Below, piece by piece: positions 20,159 through 31,085 of a stretch of DNA of 50,426 nt. Position 1 is the stretch's first letter, and the number at the start of each line of letters is the position of its first letter. The stretch is taken from NCBI RefSeq assembly GCF_001499735.1, contig NZ_LN848257.1:3417487-3467912 (forward strand), in the 5' to 3' direction. The stretch is from Thiocapsa sp. KS1 (GTDB lineage: Bacteria > Pseudomonadota > Gammaproteobacteria > Chromatiales > Chromatiaceae). The notes beneath the pieces are model-generated. The model saw nothing but the letters and a program-made list of their open reading frames with translations. It made no database searches and was not told the DNA's origin. Both the position numbers and the translations under genes were made by a program.

Positions 20159-21509
20159 TCGACTCCGCCGCTTCTCCGTCTGCACGAGCGCCCTCGCGCT
20201 CTGCGCCGCACTCGGTGTCGCCGGCCCCCTGCAAGCCGCCCCCGAGATCCAGACCTGGCAAGCCGCGAGCGGCGCCCGGGTGCTCTTCGTCGCCTCGCCC
20301 GAGCTGCCGATGGTCGACGTCAACCTGATCTTCGACGCCGGCAGCGCCCGCGACGGCGAGCGTTCGGGCCTGGCATCCATGACCGCCGACATGCTGACCC
20401 AGGGCGCGGGCGACTGGGACGCCGACGCGATCGCCGCACGTCTGGAGGCCGTCGGTGCAAAACTCGGCGCGAGCGCCGATCGCGACATGACCACGGTGTC
20501 GCTGCGCACATTGACCCGGCGGCCTGCCATGGACACGGCCGTCGAGACGCTCGCGACCCTGGTGAGCACGCCGGCCTTTGCCGATCCGGATCTCGAGCGG
20601 GAGCGCCGCAATCGTCTCATCGCGCTGCGTCAGGACGAGGAATCCCCGCGCACCGTCGGACAGAAGGCACTCTACCGCAAGATCTTCGGCAGCCATCCCT
20701 ACGGAGCAGATCCTTCGGGAACGGCCGAGACGGTCGCGCAGATCACCCGCGAGGATCTGGTCGCGTTCCATCGGCGTCACTACACGGGGGCCAACGCCCT
20801 CGTCGCCATCGTCGGCGCACTCGACCGGCCGCAAGCCGAGGCGCTGGCGGATCGGATCACCGCCGGCCTTCCGAAGGGCGAGCCCCCGGCGCCCCTGCCG
20901 GGTGTCTCGGACCTGGGTGCCGCAGTGACCGAGCAGATCGTCTTCCCGTCCAGCCAGACGACCGTGATGGCGGGCCAGCCCGGCATGCGCCGCGGCGACC
21001 CGGACTATTTCACGCTCTATGTGGGCAACCACATCCTCGGGGGCAGCGGACTGGTCTCGCTGCTGATGGAGGAGATTCGCGAGAAACGCGGGCTCTCCTA
21101 CAGCACCTACAGCTATTTCCTGCCCATGGCCCAGCCCGGACCCTTCCTGATGGGTTTGCAGACCAAGAACGACCAGGCCGTTCAGGCGCGCGAGGTCATG
21201 CTCGACACCCTGCGCCGCTTCATCGCGTCCGGGCCGACCGAGGCCGAGCTGACCGCGGCGAAGAAGAACATCACCGGCGGCTTCCCTCTGCGGATCGCGA
21301 GCAACTCGGACATCGTCCGTTATCTCGCCGTCATCGGCTTCTACGATCTGCCGTTGGATTATCTCGACCGCTTCACGGGCCGCATCGAAGCCGTGACGGC
21401 CGAGCAGATCAAGGACGCCTTCTCCCGTCGGCTCGATCCGGATCGGCTGGCCATCGTCGTGGTCGGGGGCGGCACCGAGCAGGCCGCGCGCGTCGGTGGC
21501 GAAGGTTAG
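20148..21509 (+). CDS. M16 family peptidase-like protein, inactive partner
   Basis: 453 residues with an N-terminal signal sequence (SALALCAALGVAGPLQAA). The overall fold signatures of M16 are present, including GNHILGGSGLVSLLMEEIREKRGLSYS in the second half. Where the zinc motif should be, the sequence reads GLASMTADML, so both histidines and the glutamate are missing and it cannot be a zinc peptidase by itself. It overlaps the active M16 gene by 11 bp, and its end overlaps rsmD by 14 bp. Likely role: structural or substrate-holding subunit of a periplasmic M16 complex, by analogy with known active/inactive pairs. Confidence 0.9.
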   Translation: MCTDRLRRFSVCTSALALCAALGVAGPLQAAPEIQTWQAASGARVLFVASPELPMVDVNLIFDAGSARDGERSGLASMTADMLTQGAGDWDADAIAARLEAVGAKLGASADRDMTTVSLRTLTRRPAMDTAVETLATLVSTPAFADPDLERERRNRLIALRQDEESPRTVGQKALYRKIFGSHPYGADPSGTAETVAQITREDLVAFHRRHYTGANALVAIVGALDRPQAEALADRITAGLPKGEPPAPLPGVSDLGAAVTEQIVFPSSQTTVMAGQPGMRRGDPDYFTLYVGNHILGGSGLVSLLMEEIREKRGLSYSTYSYFLPMAQPGPFLMGLQTKNDQAVQAREVMLDTLRRFIASGPTEAELTAAKKNITGGFPLRIASNSDIVRYLAVIGFYDLPLDYLDRFTGRIEAVTAEQIKDAFSRRLDPDRLAIVVVGGGTEQAARVGGEG

Positions 21510-22098
21510 AGGGGAGTTGCGCATCGTCGGCGGCCGCTACCGCGGCCGCCGCCTGCCGATCCCGAGCGAGTCGGGGTTGCGGCCGACCGCGGATCGGGTT
21601 CGCGAGACCCTGTTCAACTGGTTGGCACCCGTGATGCCGGGTGCGCGCTGTCTCGACGCCTTCGCCGGAAGCGGTGCGCTGGGCTTCGAGGCCGTCTCGC
21701 GCGGCGCGGGCGAGGTCGTGCTGATCGAGCAGTCCGGAGCGGTTGCCCGCCAGCTCGAAGCGAACGCCCGTCGGCTGGGCGCCGGCGAGACGCGGATCGT
21801 GCAGGGCGACGCGCTGCGCTGGCTCGAAGGAGCGGGGTCCCCGTTCGACATCGTCTTCCTCGATCCGCCCTTCGCCGAGGCGCTCTGGACTCCCGCGATC
21901 GCGCGCCTGGATCGGCGAGGCTGGCTCAAGCCGGGCAGTCGCGTCTATCTCGAGGCCCCGATGCGGATCGGCTTTCCGGATCTGCCGCCGGACTGGAATC
22001 TCGTGCGCGACAAGACGGCCGGGCAGGTGCGCTACGGACTCGTGATCGTCGGCTCGAACGCGGTCGCCGCCCGGGCGAGTGCATCCGAAGCGGGTTGA
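21496..22098 (+). CDS. rsmD: 16S rRNA (guanine966-N2)-methyltransferase RsmD
   Basis: 200 residues from GTG 21496, overlapping the preceding gene. The N-terminus LRIVGGRYRGRRLPIP and LRPTADRVRETLFNWL are hallmark RsmD sequences. The S-adenosylmethionine site is LDAFAGSGALGFEA, and the catalytic motif is DPPF in IVFLDPPF. It methylates G966 in helix 31 of 16S rRNA on the assembled small subunit. Neighbouring ftsY on one side and coaD on the other is common in gammaproteobacteria. Confidence 0.95.
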   Translation: MAKVRGELRIVGGRYRGRRLPIPSESGLRPTADRVRETLFNWLAPVMPGARCLDAFAGSGALGFEAVSRGAGEVVLIEQSGAVARQLEANARRLGAGETRIVQGDALRWLEGAGSPFDIVFLDPPFAEALWTPAIARLDRRGWLKPGSRVYLEAPMRIGFPDLPPDWNLVRDKTAGQVRYGLVIVGSNAVAARASASEAG

Positions 22099-22195
22099 GG
22101 TATCGGGTCGAGGCGCCGGCTTGAGGCGTCGCCTCGCCGCGTGCTCCGCCGAAAGCACACTGCCCCGGCGATCCTCGCAACCACCTTGCTCCTAA

Positions 22196-24785
<2,590 letters not shown>

Positions 24786-24905
24786 ATCCGGCGATTGCGA
24801 CGGTCAGGTCCGAATTGTTTTTCTCGTCGCAGCCCGGATCCTGAACGGTCGCTGTCGAATCTTGTCTTCATCCTTCCATCCAGCCAACGAGGAGTCCCGA
24901 TCCAG

Positions 24906-25820
24906 ATGCGATTCAAAACGCTCATGACCGCGGCCGTCACCATGATTGCCGTCGGTATTCTCTCCGTTCCGGTCGACGCCGAGGCCAAGCGCCTCGGTGG
25001 CGGCATGAATCTCGGCAAGCAGTCGAGCGGCATGCAACGCCAGGCTCAGCCGGCCGCGACAGCGCAGCGTCCGGCTCAGCCCAACGCGGCGCAAGCCGCC
25101 GCGGCCGGACAGCGCCCGGCAAGCGGTGCAAGCCGTTGGCTCGGCCCCTTGGCCGGTCTTGCGGCCGGCGGTCTCTTGGCCTCCATGTTCTTCGGCGACG
25201 GCTTCGAGGGGTTCCAGATCATGGACTTCCTGCTGATCGCGCTGCTTGCGGTCGGGGGCTTCATGCTGTTCCGGATGTGGAAGCGCAATCAGGCCAAACC
25301 GGCGATGGCTGCGGCCGGTGTAGGCGGCGGATTCCCGCACGCCGGACCCGCTCCGGCCTACGAACGCCGCGGACAGGCGGACAGCGGCATCCTGCATCCC
25401 GGCATGGGCGCTCAGGGCGGCCCCGTGGCCGGCGACAACCAGTCACCGACCTGGTTCGACGGCGCCGGCTTCCTGGAAGGTGCGAAGTCGCACTTCATCA
25501 ACCTTCAGGCGGCTTGGGATCAAGCCGACTTCGACGGCATCCGCGAGTACATGACGCCCGAGCTCTTCGCGGATCTGCAGCGCGAGCGTCTCAAGACCGA
25601 AGGGAGCCAATCCACCGAGGTCGTGCGTCTGAACGCCGAGCTGATCGGGGTGCGTCGCGAGGGCGATCTTGTGGTGGCGAGCGTGCTCTTCTCCGGCCTG
25701 ATCCGCGAGGACGAGAAGGGTGCTGCCGATGCCTTCAGCGAGATCTGGCATGTCCAGCATCGTTGGGACGGCGCCGAGGGCGACTGGTATATCGCCGGTA
25801 TCCAGCAGGTCGAAGCCTGA
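24906..25820 (+). CDS. Tim44-like domain membrane protein
   Basis: 304 residues. ATG 24906 starts a signal or anchor segment (TLMTAAVTMIAVGILSVPVDA). A low-complexity Gln/Ala/Pro stretch follows (residues 35-75), then a hydrophobic pair (WLGPLAGLAAGGLLASMFF and IMDFLLIALLAVGGFMLFRMW). The soluble C-terminal domain from about 190 has the Tim44 form (FLEGAKSHFINLQAAWDQADFDGIREYMTPELFADLQ). Bacterial Tim44-like proteins of this layout are common. Their role is not settled; a membrane-protein assembly or transport function is suggested only by the mitochondrial relative. It faces a small membrane protein gene across a strong hairpin. Confidence 0.88.
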   Translation: MRFKTLMTAAVTMIAVGILSVPVDAEAKRLGGGMNLGKQSSGMQRQAQPAATAQRPAQPNAAQAAAAGQRPASGASRWLGPLAGLAAGGLLASMFFGDGFEGFQIMDFLLIALLAVGGFMLFRMWKRNQAKPAMAAAGVGGGFPHAGPAPAYERRGQADSGILHPGMGAQGGPVAGDNQSPTWFDGAGFLEGAKSHFINLQAAWDQADFDGIREYMTPELFADLQRERLKTEGSQSTEVVRLNAELIGVRREGDLVVASVLFSGLIREDEKGAADAFSEIWHVQHRWDGAEGDWYIAGIQQVEA

Positions 25821-25825
25821 GCGAT

Positions 25826-25855
25826 GCCGCCTGCGCCGCACGCGGCGCAGGCGGC
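25826..25855. terminator. Bidirectional hairpin between convergent genes
   Basis: GCCGCCTGCGCCGC (25826-25839) and its exact complement (25842-25855) form a stem of up to 14 bp. It lies in the 37 bp between the Tim44-like gene stop and the stop of the minus-strand gene. No T run follows, but the position fits a shared terminator. Confidence 0.65.
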
Positions 25856-25857
25856 GC

Positions 25858-26247
25858 TCACCCGTTTTCCGGCTGAACCGGAGTCCTGTCCTCCAGCCAC
25901 TCGCGTGTGATGGAGAAACTGACATCCACCGCAATCAGCCCCAGCATCAGGAAGCCCATGGCAAGGAGCCAGTAGAGGCTGCGGGAGAGTTTCCTCATCA
26001 GGCCATGCCAGCGTAACCCGCCGACCTCCGGCGCCTTCGGCACGTGGGTGAACAGGTCGATAAAGACGACCGCCAGCACGGCCCAAAGCAGAACGACCAG
26101 CGCGGGCATCAGGACCAGATCACCCTTCGCCGCCTCGAATGTGATCAGCGAGATCCCGGCGGCCAGTGCTCCGACGACGGCAAGGCCGATCAAGACGGCT
26201 CGGGCGGGTGCGCATCGCACGGCGATATGCTGCATGAGGTCGAGCAT
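25858..26247 (-). CDS. Hypothetical three-helix membrane protein
   Basis: 129 residues. Hydrophobic segments lie near residues 16-36 (AVLIGLAVVGALAAGISLI), 47-66 (LMPALVVLLWAVLAVVFIDLF) and 91-110 (LYWLLAMGFLMLGLIAVDV). The loop between the second and third is basic (HGLMRKLSRSL). No family was recognised. Third-position G/C bias is as in real genes. It is convergent with the Tim44-like gene and has no close upstream partner. Function unknown. Confidence 0.7.
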   Translation of the reverse strand: MLDLMQHIAVRCAPARAVLIGLAVVGALAAGISLITFEAAKGDLVLMPALVVLLWAVLAVVFIDLFTHVPKAPEVGGLRWHGLMRKLSRSLYWLLAMGFLMLGLIAVDVSFSITREWLEDRTPVQPENG

Positions 26248-26673
26248 GGGGCGGTGCCTTGTCGAATGAGGATGCGTCGGCGGGTACAGGGTATCGGCGC
26301 GCGGGACGGAAAGCTCTTCGAGTGTATCGCGCGGGCAACGACGGCCGCTTGCAGCGCGTGCCGGGCGCGTCTTGGCCGCCGGAGCCCGATTTTACGACCT
26401 TGATGGCCTCCGCATCGGGTCTTTTTCGTCCATGGCTCACCCAAACGGTCGTCGCCTGTCGCCGACTTGGGCCTTGCCGTTTCGAGGGGGCTCGCTCTAT
26501 GCTGTTGCGCGTGCGGCCGAATCCGATGGATCGCCGACTCTAAACCCGGACCTGCTGCGGGCCCCGTGCAGGGTTCTTCGTCGGGGAAGTCGGCCATCCG
26601 GCTCGCCCCGTCCCTCGCCCCGCCGGCCGGTCACTCCCCCTTCAACCGCTTTGGATCTCACGGATATAAAACC
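26248..26673. other. Intergenic region upstream of the glycosyltransferase
   Basis: 426 bp between divergent starts. TTGCCG (26474-26479) and TATGCT (26498-26503), 18 bp apart, form a weak promoter candidate for the glycosyltransferase. Several overlapping short ORFs exist, but none has a ribosome site, consistent codon bias or recognisable motif. Confidence 0.4.
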
Positions 26674-28125
26674 ATGCTCGCAGCGGAACCGATTGTCGAG
26701 CTGCTCCTCACGCTTGGCTTGATCCTTTTGGCGATGTCGTCGCTCAACCTCCTCGGGCTGATGCTCGCACGCCTGCTGATGCCGACTCGCCGTCTCGTCA
26801 CGACGCCACCCACCGGCGAGCATCGCCCGACGGTGCTGGTTCAGCTCCCGCTCTTCAACGAGGGCGAGCTGGTCGATCGCGTCCTCGAGGCGGTGATGGC
26901 CCTAGATTGGCCAAGAGAGCGCTTGCAGATTCAGGTGCTCGACGACAGCACGGACGAGTTTTCGCTGTCGCTCAGCCAGCGGGCCGTCGCCAAGCTGCGC
27001 CGGGAAGGTGTGCAGATCGAGCTCCTGCATCGGATCAAACGCACCGCCTTCAAGGCCGGTGCGCTGGCCGCCGGCCTCGAGCGCTCGGATGCGGAGTTCG
27101 TGGCCATCTTCGACGCCGATTTCATGCCTTCGCCGAGTTTCCTCAGGCAGACCTTGGGACCCCTGCTTGCGCAGCCCGATCTCGCCTACGTGCAAGCCCG
27201 CTGGGCACACATCAACCGGGACGACAGCCTGCTCACCCGCACCCAGGCGCGCTTGCTCGATTCGCACTTCCAAGTCGAGCAGGAGGCGCGTTGGCGCCTG
27301 GGTCTGCCGGTCCCTTTCAACGGGACCTGCGGCGTTTGGCGTCGCCGCGCGATCGACGACGCGGGCGGCTGGCAGGGCGATACCCTCACGGAGGACCTGG
27401 ACCTGAGCCTGCGGGCCCGTCTGCGCGGGTGGCGCTCCGGTTTCATGAAGGACCTCCCGGTCCCCGGCGTGCTTCCCGTCTCGGTGCGCGCTTGGCGGAC
27501 GCAACAGTTCCGCTGGACCAAGGGCTTTGCTCAATGTTTCGTCAAGCTGCTGCCGACGATTTGGGCCAGTCCCGCGCTGCCGCGCTGGCAAAAACTGATG
27601 ATCAGCTTCCAGCTCGGGCAACCCCTGGCGTTCCTGATCGGTGCGGTCTGCGTGGTCTTGGGACTCCCCTTCATCGCCGGTGCAGCGGTCGCCGGGGAGA
27701 CGCTGGGGCGGGTCGCGATCGTCACCTCGATGCTCGGCTTCGCCGCCCCCATCGGTTTCCTGACACTCGCGGGCATCCGATCCGGGGTCAGGGCAACGGC
27801 GACCGAGGTCTTCGGTGCGCTCTTCCTGACCACCGGACTGCTTCTCTCCAACGCGCGCGCCGGCCTGGAGGCCCTGCTCGGCTATCGCAGCCCATTCGTG
27901 CGTACACCGAAGGGCGCAGTCACGGTCGGCCCGCGAAGGATGGTGCGCTGGCCGAACGGACTCCTGGAGCTGAGTGCCGGTCTCGGCCTCTTGGGCTTTG
28001 CGCTGATGGAGCAGCCGGTCACCGTCATCTACCTGGTCATGGTCATCGGCGGCCTGCTGGGCGTGGGAACCTTGCAGTTCCTGGACGGCCGCGCGCTGTC
28101 GAAGCAAACGGGCGCCGGATCCTGA
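26674..28125 (+). CDS. Processive-type family 2 glycosyltransferase
   Basis: 483 residues from ATG 26674. An N-terminal membrane helix precedes a GT2 catalytic domain: VQLPLFNE, the UDP-binding LDDS (Asp90-91), the DxD motif FDAD (147-149), the base TED (239-241) and QQFRW (277-281). The D, DxD, TED, QxxRW set marks polymerising enzymes related to cellulose and mannan synthases. Four or five membrane helices form the C-terminal half. No PilZ domain, BcsB-like partner or glycosidase neighbours it, so the product could be a short or lipid-linked beta-glycan. It resembles the CslA/CslC-like branch. The substrate sugar cannot be read from the sequence. Confidence 0.88.
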   Translation: MLAAEPIVELLLTLGLILLAMSSLNLLGLMLARLLMPTRRLVTTPPTGEHRPTVLVQLPLFNEGELVDRVLEAVMALDWPRERLQIQVLDDSTDEFSLSLSQRAVAKLRREGVQIELLHRIKRTAFKAGALAAGLERSDAEFVAIFDADFMPSPSFLRQTLGPLLAQPDLAYVQARWAHINRDDSLLTRTQARLLDSHFQVEQEARWRLGLPVPFNGTCGVWRRRAIDDAGGWQGDTLTEDLDLSLRARLRGWRSGFMKDLPVPGVLPVSVRAWRTQQFRWTKGFAQCFVKLLPTIWASPALPRWQKLMISFQLGQPLAFLIGAVCVVLGLPFIAGAAVAGETLGRVAIVTSMLGFAAPIGFLTLAGIRSGVRATATEVFGALFLTTGLLLSNARAGLEALLGYRSPFVRTPKGAVTVGPRRMVRWPNGLLELSAGLGLLGFALMEQPVTVIYLVMVIGGLLGVGTLQFLDGRALSKQTGAGS

Positions 28126-28187
28126 AGCCGAGCGCTCGGGTCGGCCGAAGCCGGATTCGGCCGATTCGGGTGCACACACGACGACGT

Positions 28188-28215
28188 TTGCCCCCCTATG
28201 CTTGCCTGATATACT
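28188..28215 (+). promoter_or_regulatory. Extended -10 promoter of the CNNM/CorC operon
   Basis: TTGCCC (28188-28193) is followed after 16 bp by TGATATACT (TATACT 28210-28215 with an upstream TG). This is a good sigma-70 type promoter with an extended -10. The start of transcription would fall at about 28221-28223, on the ATG of the leader ORF, which would then be translated as a leaderless message. Confidence 0.55.
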
Positions 28216-28222
28216 CCCGGCC

Positions 28223-28378
28223 ATGAACCACACACCCCTGCTCGTCGTCGGCGAGCCCGACGATGCCGACTCCGCGGACCCCCACAGTCCGGGCTTGATC
28301 CCCACCCCACAGCACCCGACCGATCCGGCGTCTCGTCCTTCGAGACGGCATCCCCACCCTGCCGGAGCCGCCCGATGA
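28223..28378 (+). CDS. Candidate proline/acid-rich leader peptide
   Basis: 51 codons from ATG 28223 to a TGA that overlaps the next ATG (ATGA at 28375-28378). The peptide has 11 prolines and six acidic residues; the first half includes GEPDDADSADPHSP. Most of the first 30 codons end in G or C. It starts directly after the extended -10 promoter and has no ribosome site. Known proline-rich leaders such as MgtL and MgtP govern Mg2+ transporter genes, and acidic-proline runs are known to destabilise ribosomes at low Mg2+. Since a CNNM/CorC gene follows, an attenuator role is a fair hypothesis. Translation is not shown. Confidence 0.4.
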   Translation: MNHTPLLVVGEPDDADSADPHSPGLIPTPQHPTDPASRPSRRHPHPAGAAR

Positions 28379-29718
28379 GTGTCTGGATGTTGCTCGTCGT
28401 CGGCCTTCTGATCCTGATCAATGCGCTCTATGTCGCGGCCGAGTTCGCGATCGTGGGCGCTCGAGCCAGTCGCGTCGAGCATTTTGCCCGGCAGGGTCAT
28501 CGACTCGCCGCGGCACTCTTGCCCATCGTCAAGGATACGACACGCCTGGATCGCTACATCGCCACCTGCCAGATCGGGATCACGCTCTCCAGCCTGATCC
28601 TCGGCGCCTTCGGACAGGCGACGATCGCACTGGCGCTCGGTGCACTGCTGGTCTCGGACTGGGGCATGGAGACGGTGGGCGCCTATGCCTTGTCGGCGAC
28701 CATCGTGCTGGTGGTGCTGACCTCGGCCCAGGTCGTGCTCGGGGAGCTGATCCCCAAGACGGTCGCCCTGCAATACCCGGTCGGAACGGCCATGTACACC
28801 TACCTGCCGATGCGCTGGTCCTTGGTCTTGTTCTACCCCTTCATCGGACTGCTCAACGGGAGCGGCAACCTGATCCTGAGAGGATTCGGCGTCGACCCGC
28901 AGGTCAGCCATCGTCATGTCCATTCTCCGGACGAGATCGAGCTGCTGATTCGCGAGAGCAACGAAGGCGGAGTGATGGAGGCCAAGGCGAGCAAACGTCT
29001 GCGCGAGGTGCTGCGCCTGAGTCGCCACACGGTGCGTCAATTCATGGTCCCGCGGCGCCAGATCGCGAGTCTGGATCTGGCCGCGCCGCTCGATCAACTC
29101 TTGGCCGAGATCGACGCATCGCCCTATACCCGCCTGGTGGTCCACCGGGGCGGGCTCGACAACGTGCGTGGCTTCATTCACGTGAAGGATCTGGCGATCG
29201 CGACCGCCGGCGGTCGCGAGATCCACGCCCTGCAGCCTCTGGTCCGCCCGCTTCTGGCTCTGCCGAACCGCTTGACGCTGGACCGTGTCCTGGGACAGAT
29301 GCGCGATCGGCGCGCCCGCATCGCGCTGGTGGTGAGCGAGTACGGCGACGTCGAGGGTCTCATCAGCCTGGAAGACATCGTTCGCGAGCTGATCGGCGAG
29401 CTGTCCGACGAGTTCAAATCCAACACCGAGCTCGCCCTCGAGCCGCTTGCCGACGGGCGTTGGCGCCTGCCCGGACGTCTCCCGCTCGATGAAGCGATCG
29501 AATGGGCCCGCCCCTATACCGACCCGGCCGTTTGGCACGACAGTCAAGCCGAAACCCTCGCCGGCTGGTTGTTGGAGCAGCTCGGAACCATCCCCGAGGC
29601 GGGCGACAGTCTCGACGTCATCGGCCTCGCGTTCGAGATCGAGGAGATGGACGGTCCGGCGATCGTATCCGTCTTGGTGAGCGTCGTCGGCACCGCATCG
29701 GGAGGCGAGGATGCATGA
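28375..29718 (+). CDS. CNNM/CorC (HlyC) family transporter, first paralogue
   Basis: 447 residues with GGAG eight bases before ATG. It has an N-terminal DUF21 (CNNM) membrane domain with three to four helices and the signature LVLVVLTSAQVVLGELIPKTVAL. A CBS pair follows (MVPRRQIASLD, then VVSEYGDVEGLISLEDIVRELIGE), and a C-terminal CorC/HlyC domain (about residues 350-435) begins near LADGRWRLPGRLPLDE. Family members are linked to Mg2+ and Co2+ efflux or homeostasis; the older haemolysin label is misleading. It starts inside the leader ORF stop and overlaps the next paralogue by 8 bp. Confidence 0.92.
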   Translation: MSVWMLLVVGLLILINALYVAAEFAIVGARASRVEHFARQGHRLAAALLPIVKDTTRLDRYIATCQIGITLSSLILGAFGQATIALALGALLVSDWGMETVGAYALSATIVLVVLTSAQVVLGELIPKTVALQYPVGTAMYTYLPMRWSLVLFYPFIGLLNGSGNLILRGFGVDPQVSHRHVHSPDEIELLIRESNEGGVMEAKASKRLREVLRLSRHTVRQFMVPRRQIASLDLAAPLDQLLAEIDASPYTRLVVHRGGLDNVRGFIHVKDLAIATAGGREIHALQPLVRPLLALPNRLTLDRVLGQMRDRRARIALVVSEYGDVEGLISLEDIVRELIGELSDEFKSNTELALEPLADGRWRLPGRLPLDEAIEWARPYTDPAVWHDSQAETLAGWLLEQLGTIPEAGDSLDVIGLAFEIEEMDGPAIVSVLVSVVGTASGGEDA

Positions 29719-31063
29719 GCTTGTGATCGTCCTGGTCGTGGTGATGGCCTTGGTGGCCCTCAACGGACTCTTCGTCGCCGCCGAGTTCGCGATCATCGGC
29801 ACCTCCCGCGCTGCGGCGGCCGCGCGCGCGGAGGCCGGCGATGCCCTGGCGCAGCGGATCACCCGCATCCTCGACGACCCGGCGCGACTGGATCGCTATG
29901 TCGCCACGGCTCAGCTCGGCATCACCTTCGCGAGCCTGGGTCTCGGCATGTACGGCGAGCACACCCTGGCCGGGTTCTTCGAGGCGTGGCTTCTGCTTGC
30001 GGGATTCACCGATTTCGGTGCGCTCGTGACCGCGCACGGGCTCGCGGCGGTGCTGGCCATTACCGCCATCACCTATCTGCACATCGTCCTGGGCGAGATG
30101 ATCCCCAAGGCGCTCGCGCTGACCCGGCCCATGACGGTCGCCATGTGGGTGACCCCGCCCATGCTGCTGATCGGCTTGATCCTCTACCCCTTGGTCCGCG
30201 CCCTCAATCTGACCGGCAATCTCTTGCTCGGCCTGGTCGGCTTCAAGCGCGGACGCAGCGCGGCCCACTATCTGGGCCAGGACGAGCTGGAGTCGCTCGC
30301 CCGCGAGAGCCAAGAGAGCGGCCTCTTGAGCGAGGAGAGCGGTCGGATCTTCCTCGAGCTCGCCGACTTCAGCGAGATCGCCGCCGTGCAGGCGATGGTG
30401 CCCCGGGTGCGCGCCAGCGGGATCCCGGTCGGCGCAACCGACGCCATGCTCCGCGAGATCCTGCATCGGCATCGCCATACCCGCTACCCGGTCTACGAGG
30501 GCAGTCTCGACCAGATCATCGGGACCATCCACGTCAAGGATCTGATGGCGCTGCTGCGTGCAGGCACCGGCCTTGATCCCTCGGCGGTCCGGGAGACGGC
30601 CTACCTGCCCGAAACGGCGACCCTGGACGATGTCTTGGCCGCAATGGATCGGGTGCACAACCAGATGATCGTGGTGATGGACGAGCACGGCGGGACCGCG
30701 GGCATCCTCACCATGGAAGACATCTGCGCCGAGGCCGTCGGGGATATCGAGGAGGGTGTCGAGGACGTCCCGGATGTCTTGCCGGTGGGCACTGCGGGCT
30801 ACCAGGTCCAAGGGACCGTGCGCCTGGACACCCTGGGCGACCTGATCGGGCGTGAGCTCGAGCACCCCGAAATCGACACCGTCTCCGGGCTGATCCTAAG
30901 CGAGCTGGGGCGACCGCCCGTGCTCGGCGATGCTGTCCAGTGGAACGGCCTGCGCTTCGAGGTCAGCGGTCTCTATGGACGTGGTGTCCGCCAGGCGACC
31001 CTGACGTTCGAGATGCCGGACACAACCGCCGATCGGGATGCCGAGCCGGAGGATGCGCGCTGA
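29711..31063 (+). CDS. CNNM/CorC (HlyC) family transporter, second paralogue
   Basis: 450 residues, same plan as the upstream gene: DUF21 helices (FVAAEFAIIGTSRA; HIVLGEMIPKALALTRP), the CBS pair (MVPRVRASGIPV; MIVVMDEHGGTAGILTMEDICAEAVGDIEEG) and the C-terminal CorC/HlyC domain (YQVQGTVRLDTLGDLIG). It overlaps the first paralogue by 8 bp and ends 22 bp before the third, so the three form an operon. It is clearly diverged from its neighbours, so the tandem is old rather than a recent duplication. Paralogues may pair as heterodimers, since CNNM proteins are dimeric (inference). Confidence 0.92.
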   Translation: MHELVIVLVVVMALVALNGLFVAAEFAIIGTSRAAAAARAEAGDALAQRITRILDDPARLDRYVATAQLGITFASLGLGMYGEHTLAGFFEAWLLLAGFTDFGALVTAHGLAAVLAITAITYLHIVLGEMIPKALALTRPMTVAMWVTPPMLLIGLILYPLVRALNLTGNLLLGLVGFKRGRSAAHYLGQDELESLARESQESGLLSEESGRIFLELADFSEIAAVQAMVPRVRASGIPVGATDAMLREILHRHRHTRYPVYEGSLDQIIGTIHVKDLMALLRAGTGLDPSAVRETAYLPETATLDDVLAAMDRVHNQMIVVMDEHGGTAGILTMEDICAEAVGDIEEGVEDVPDVLPVGTAGYQVQGTVRLDTLGDLIGRELEHPEIDTVSGLILSELGRPPVLGDAVQWNGLRFEVSGLYGRGVRQATLTFEMPDTTADRDAEPEDAR

Positions 31064-31085
31064 TCCTTGACCTCCACCAGATACC

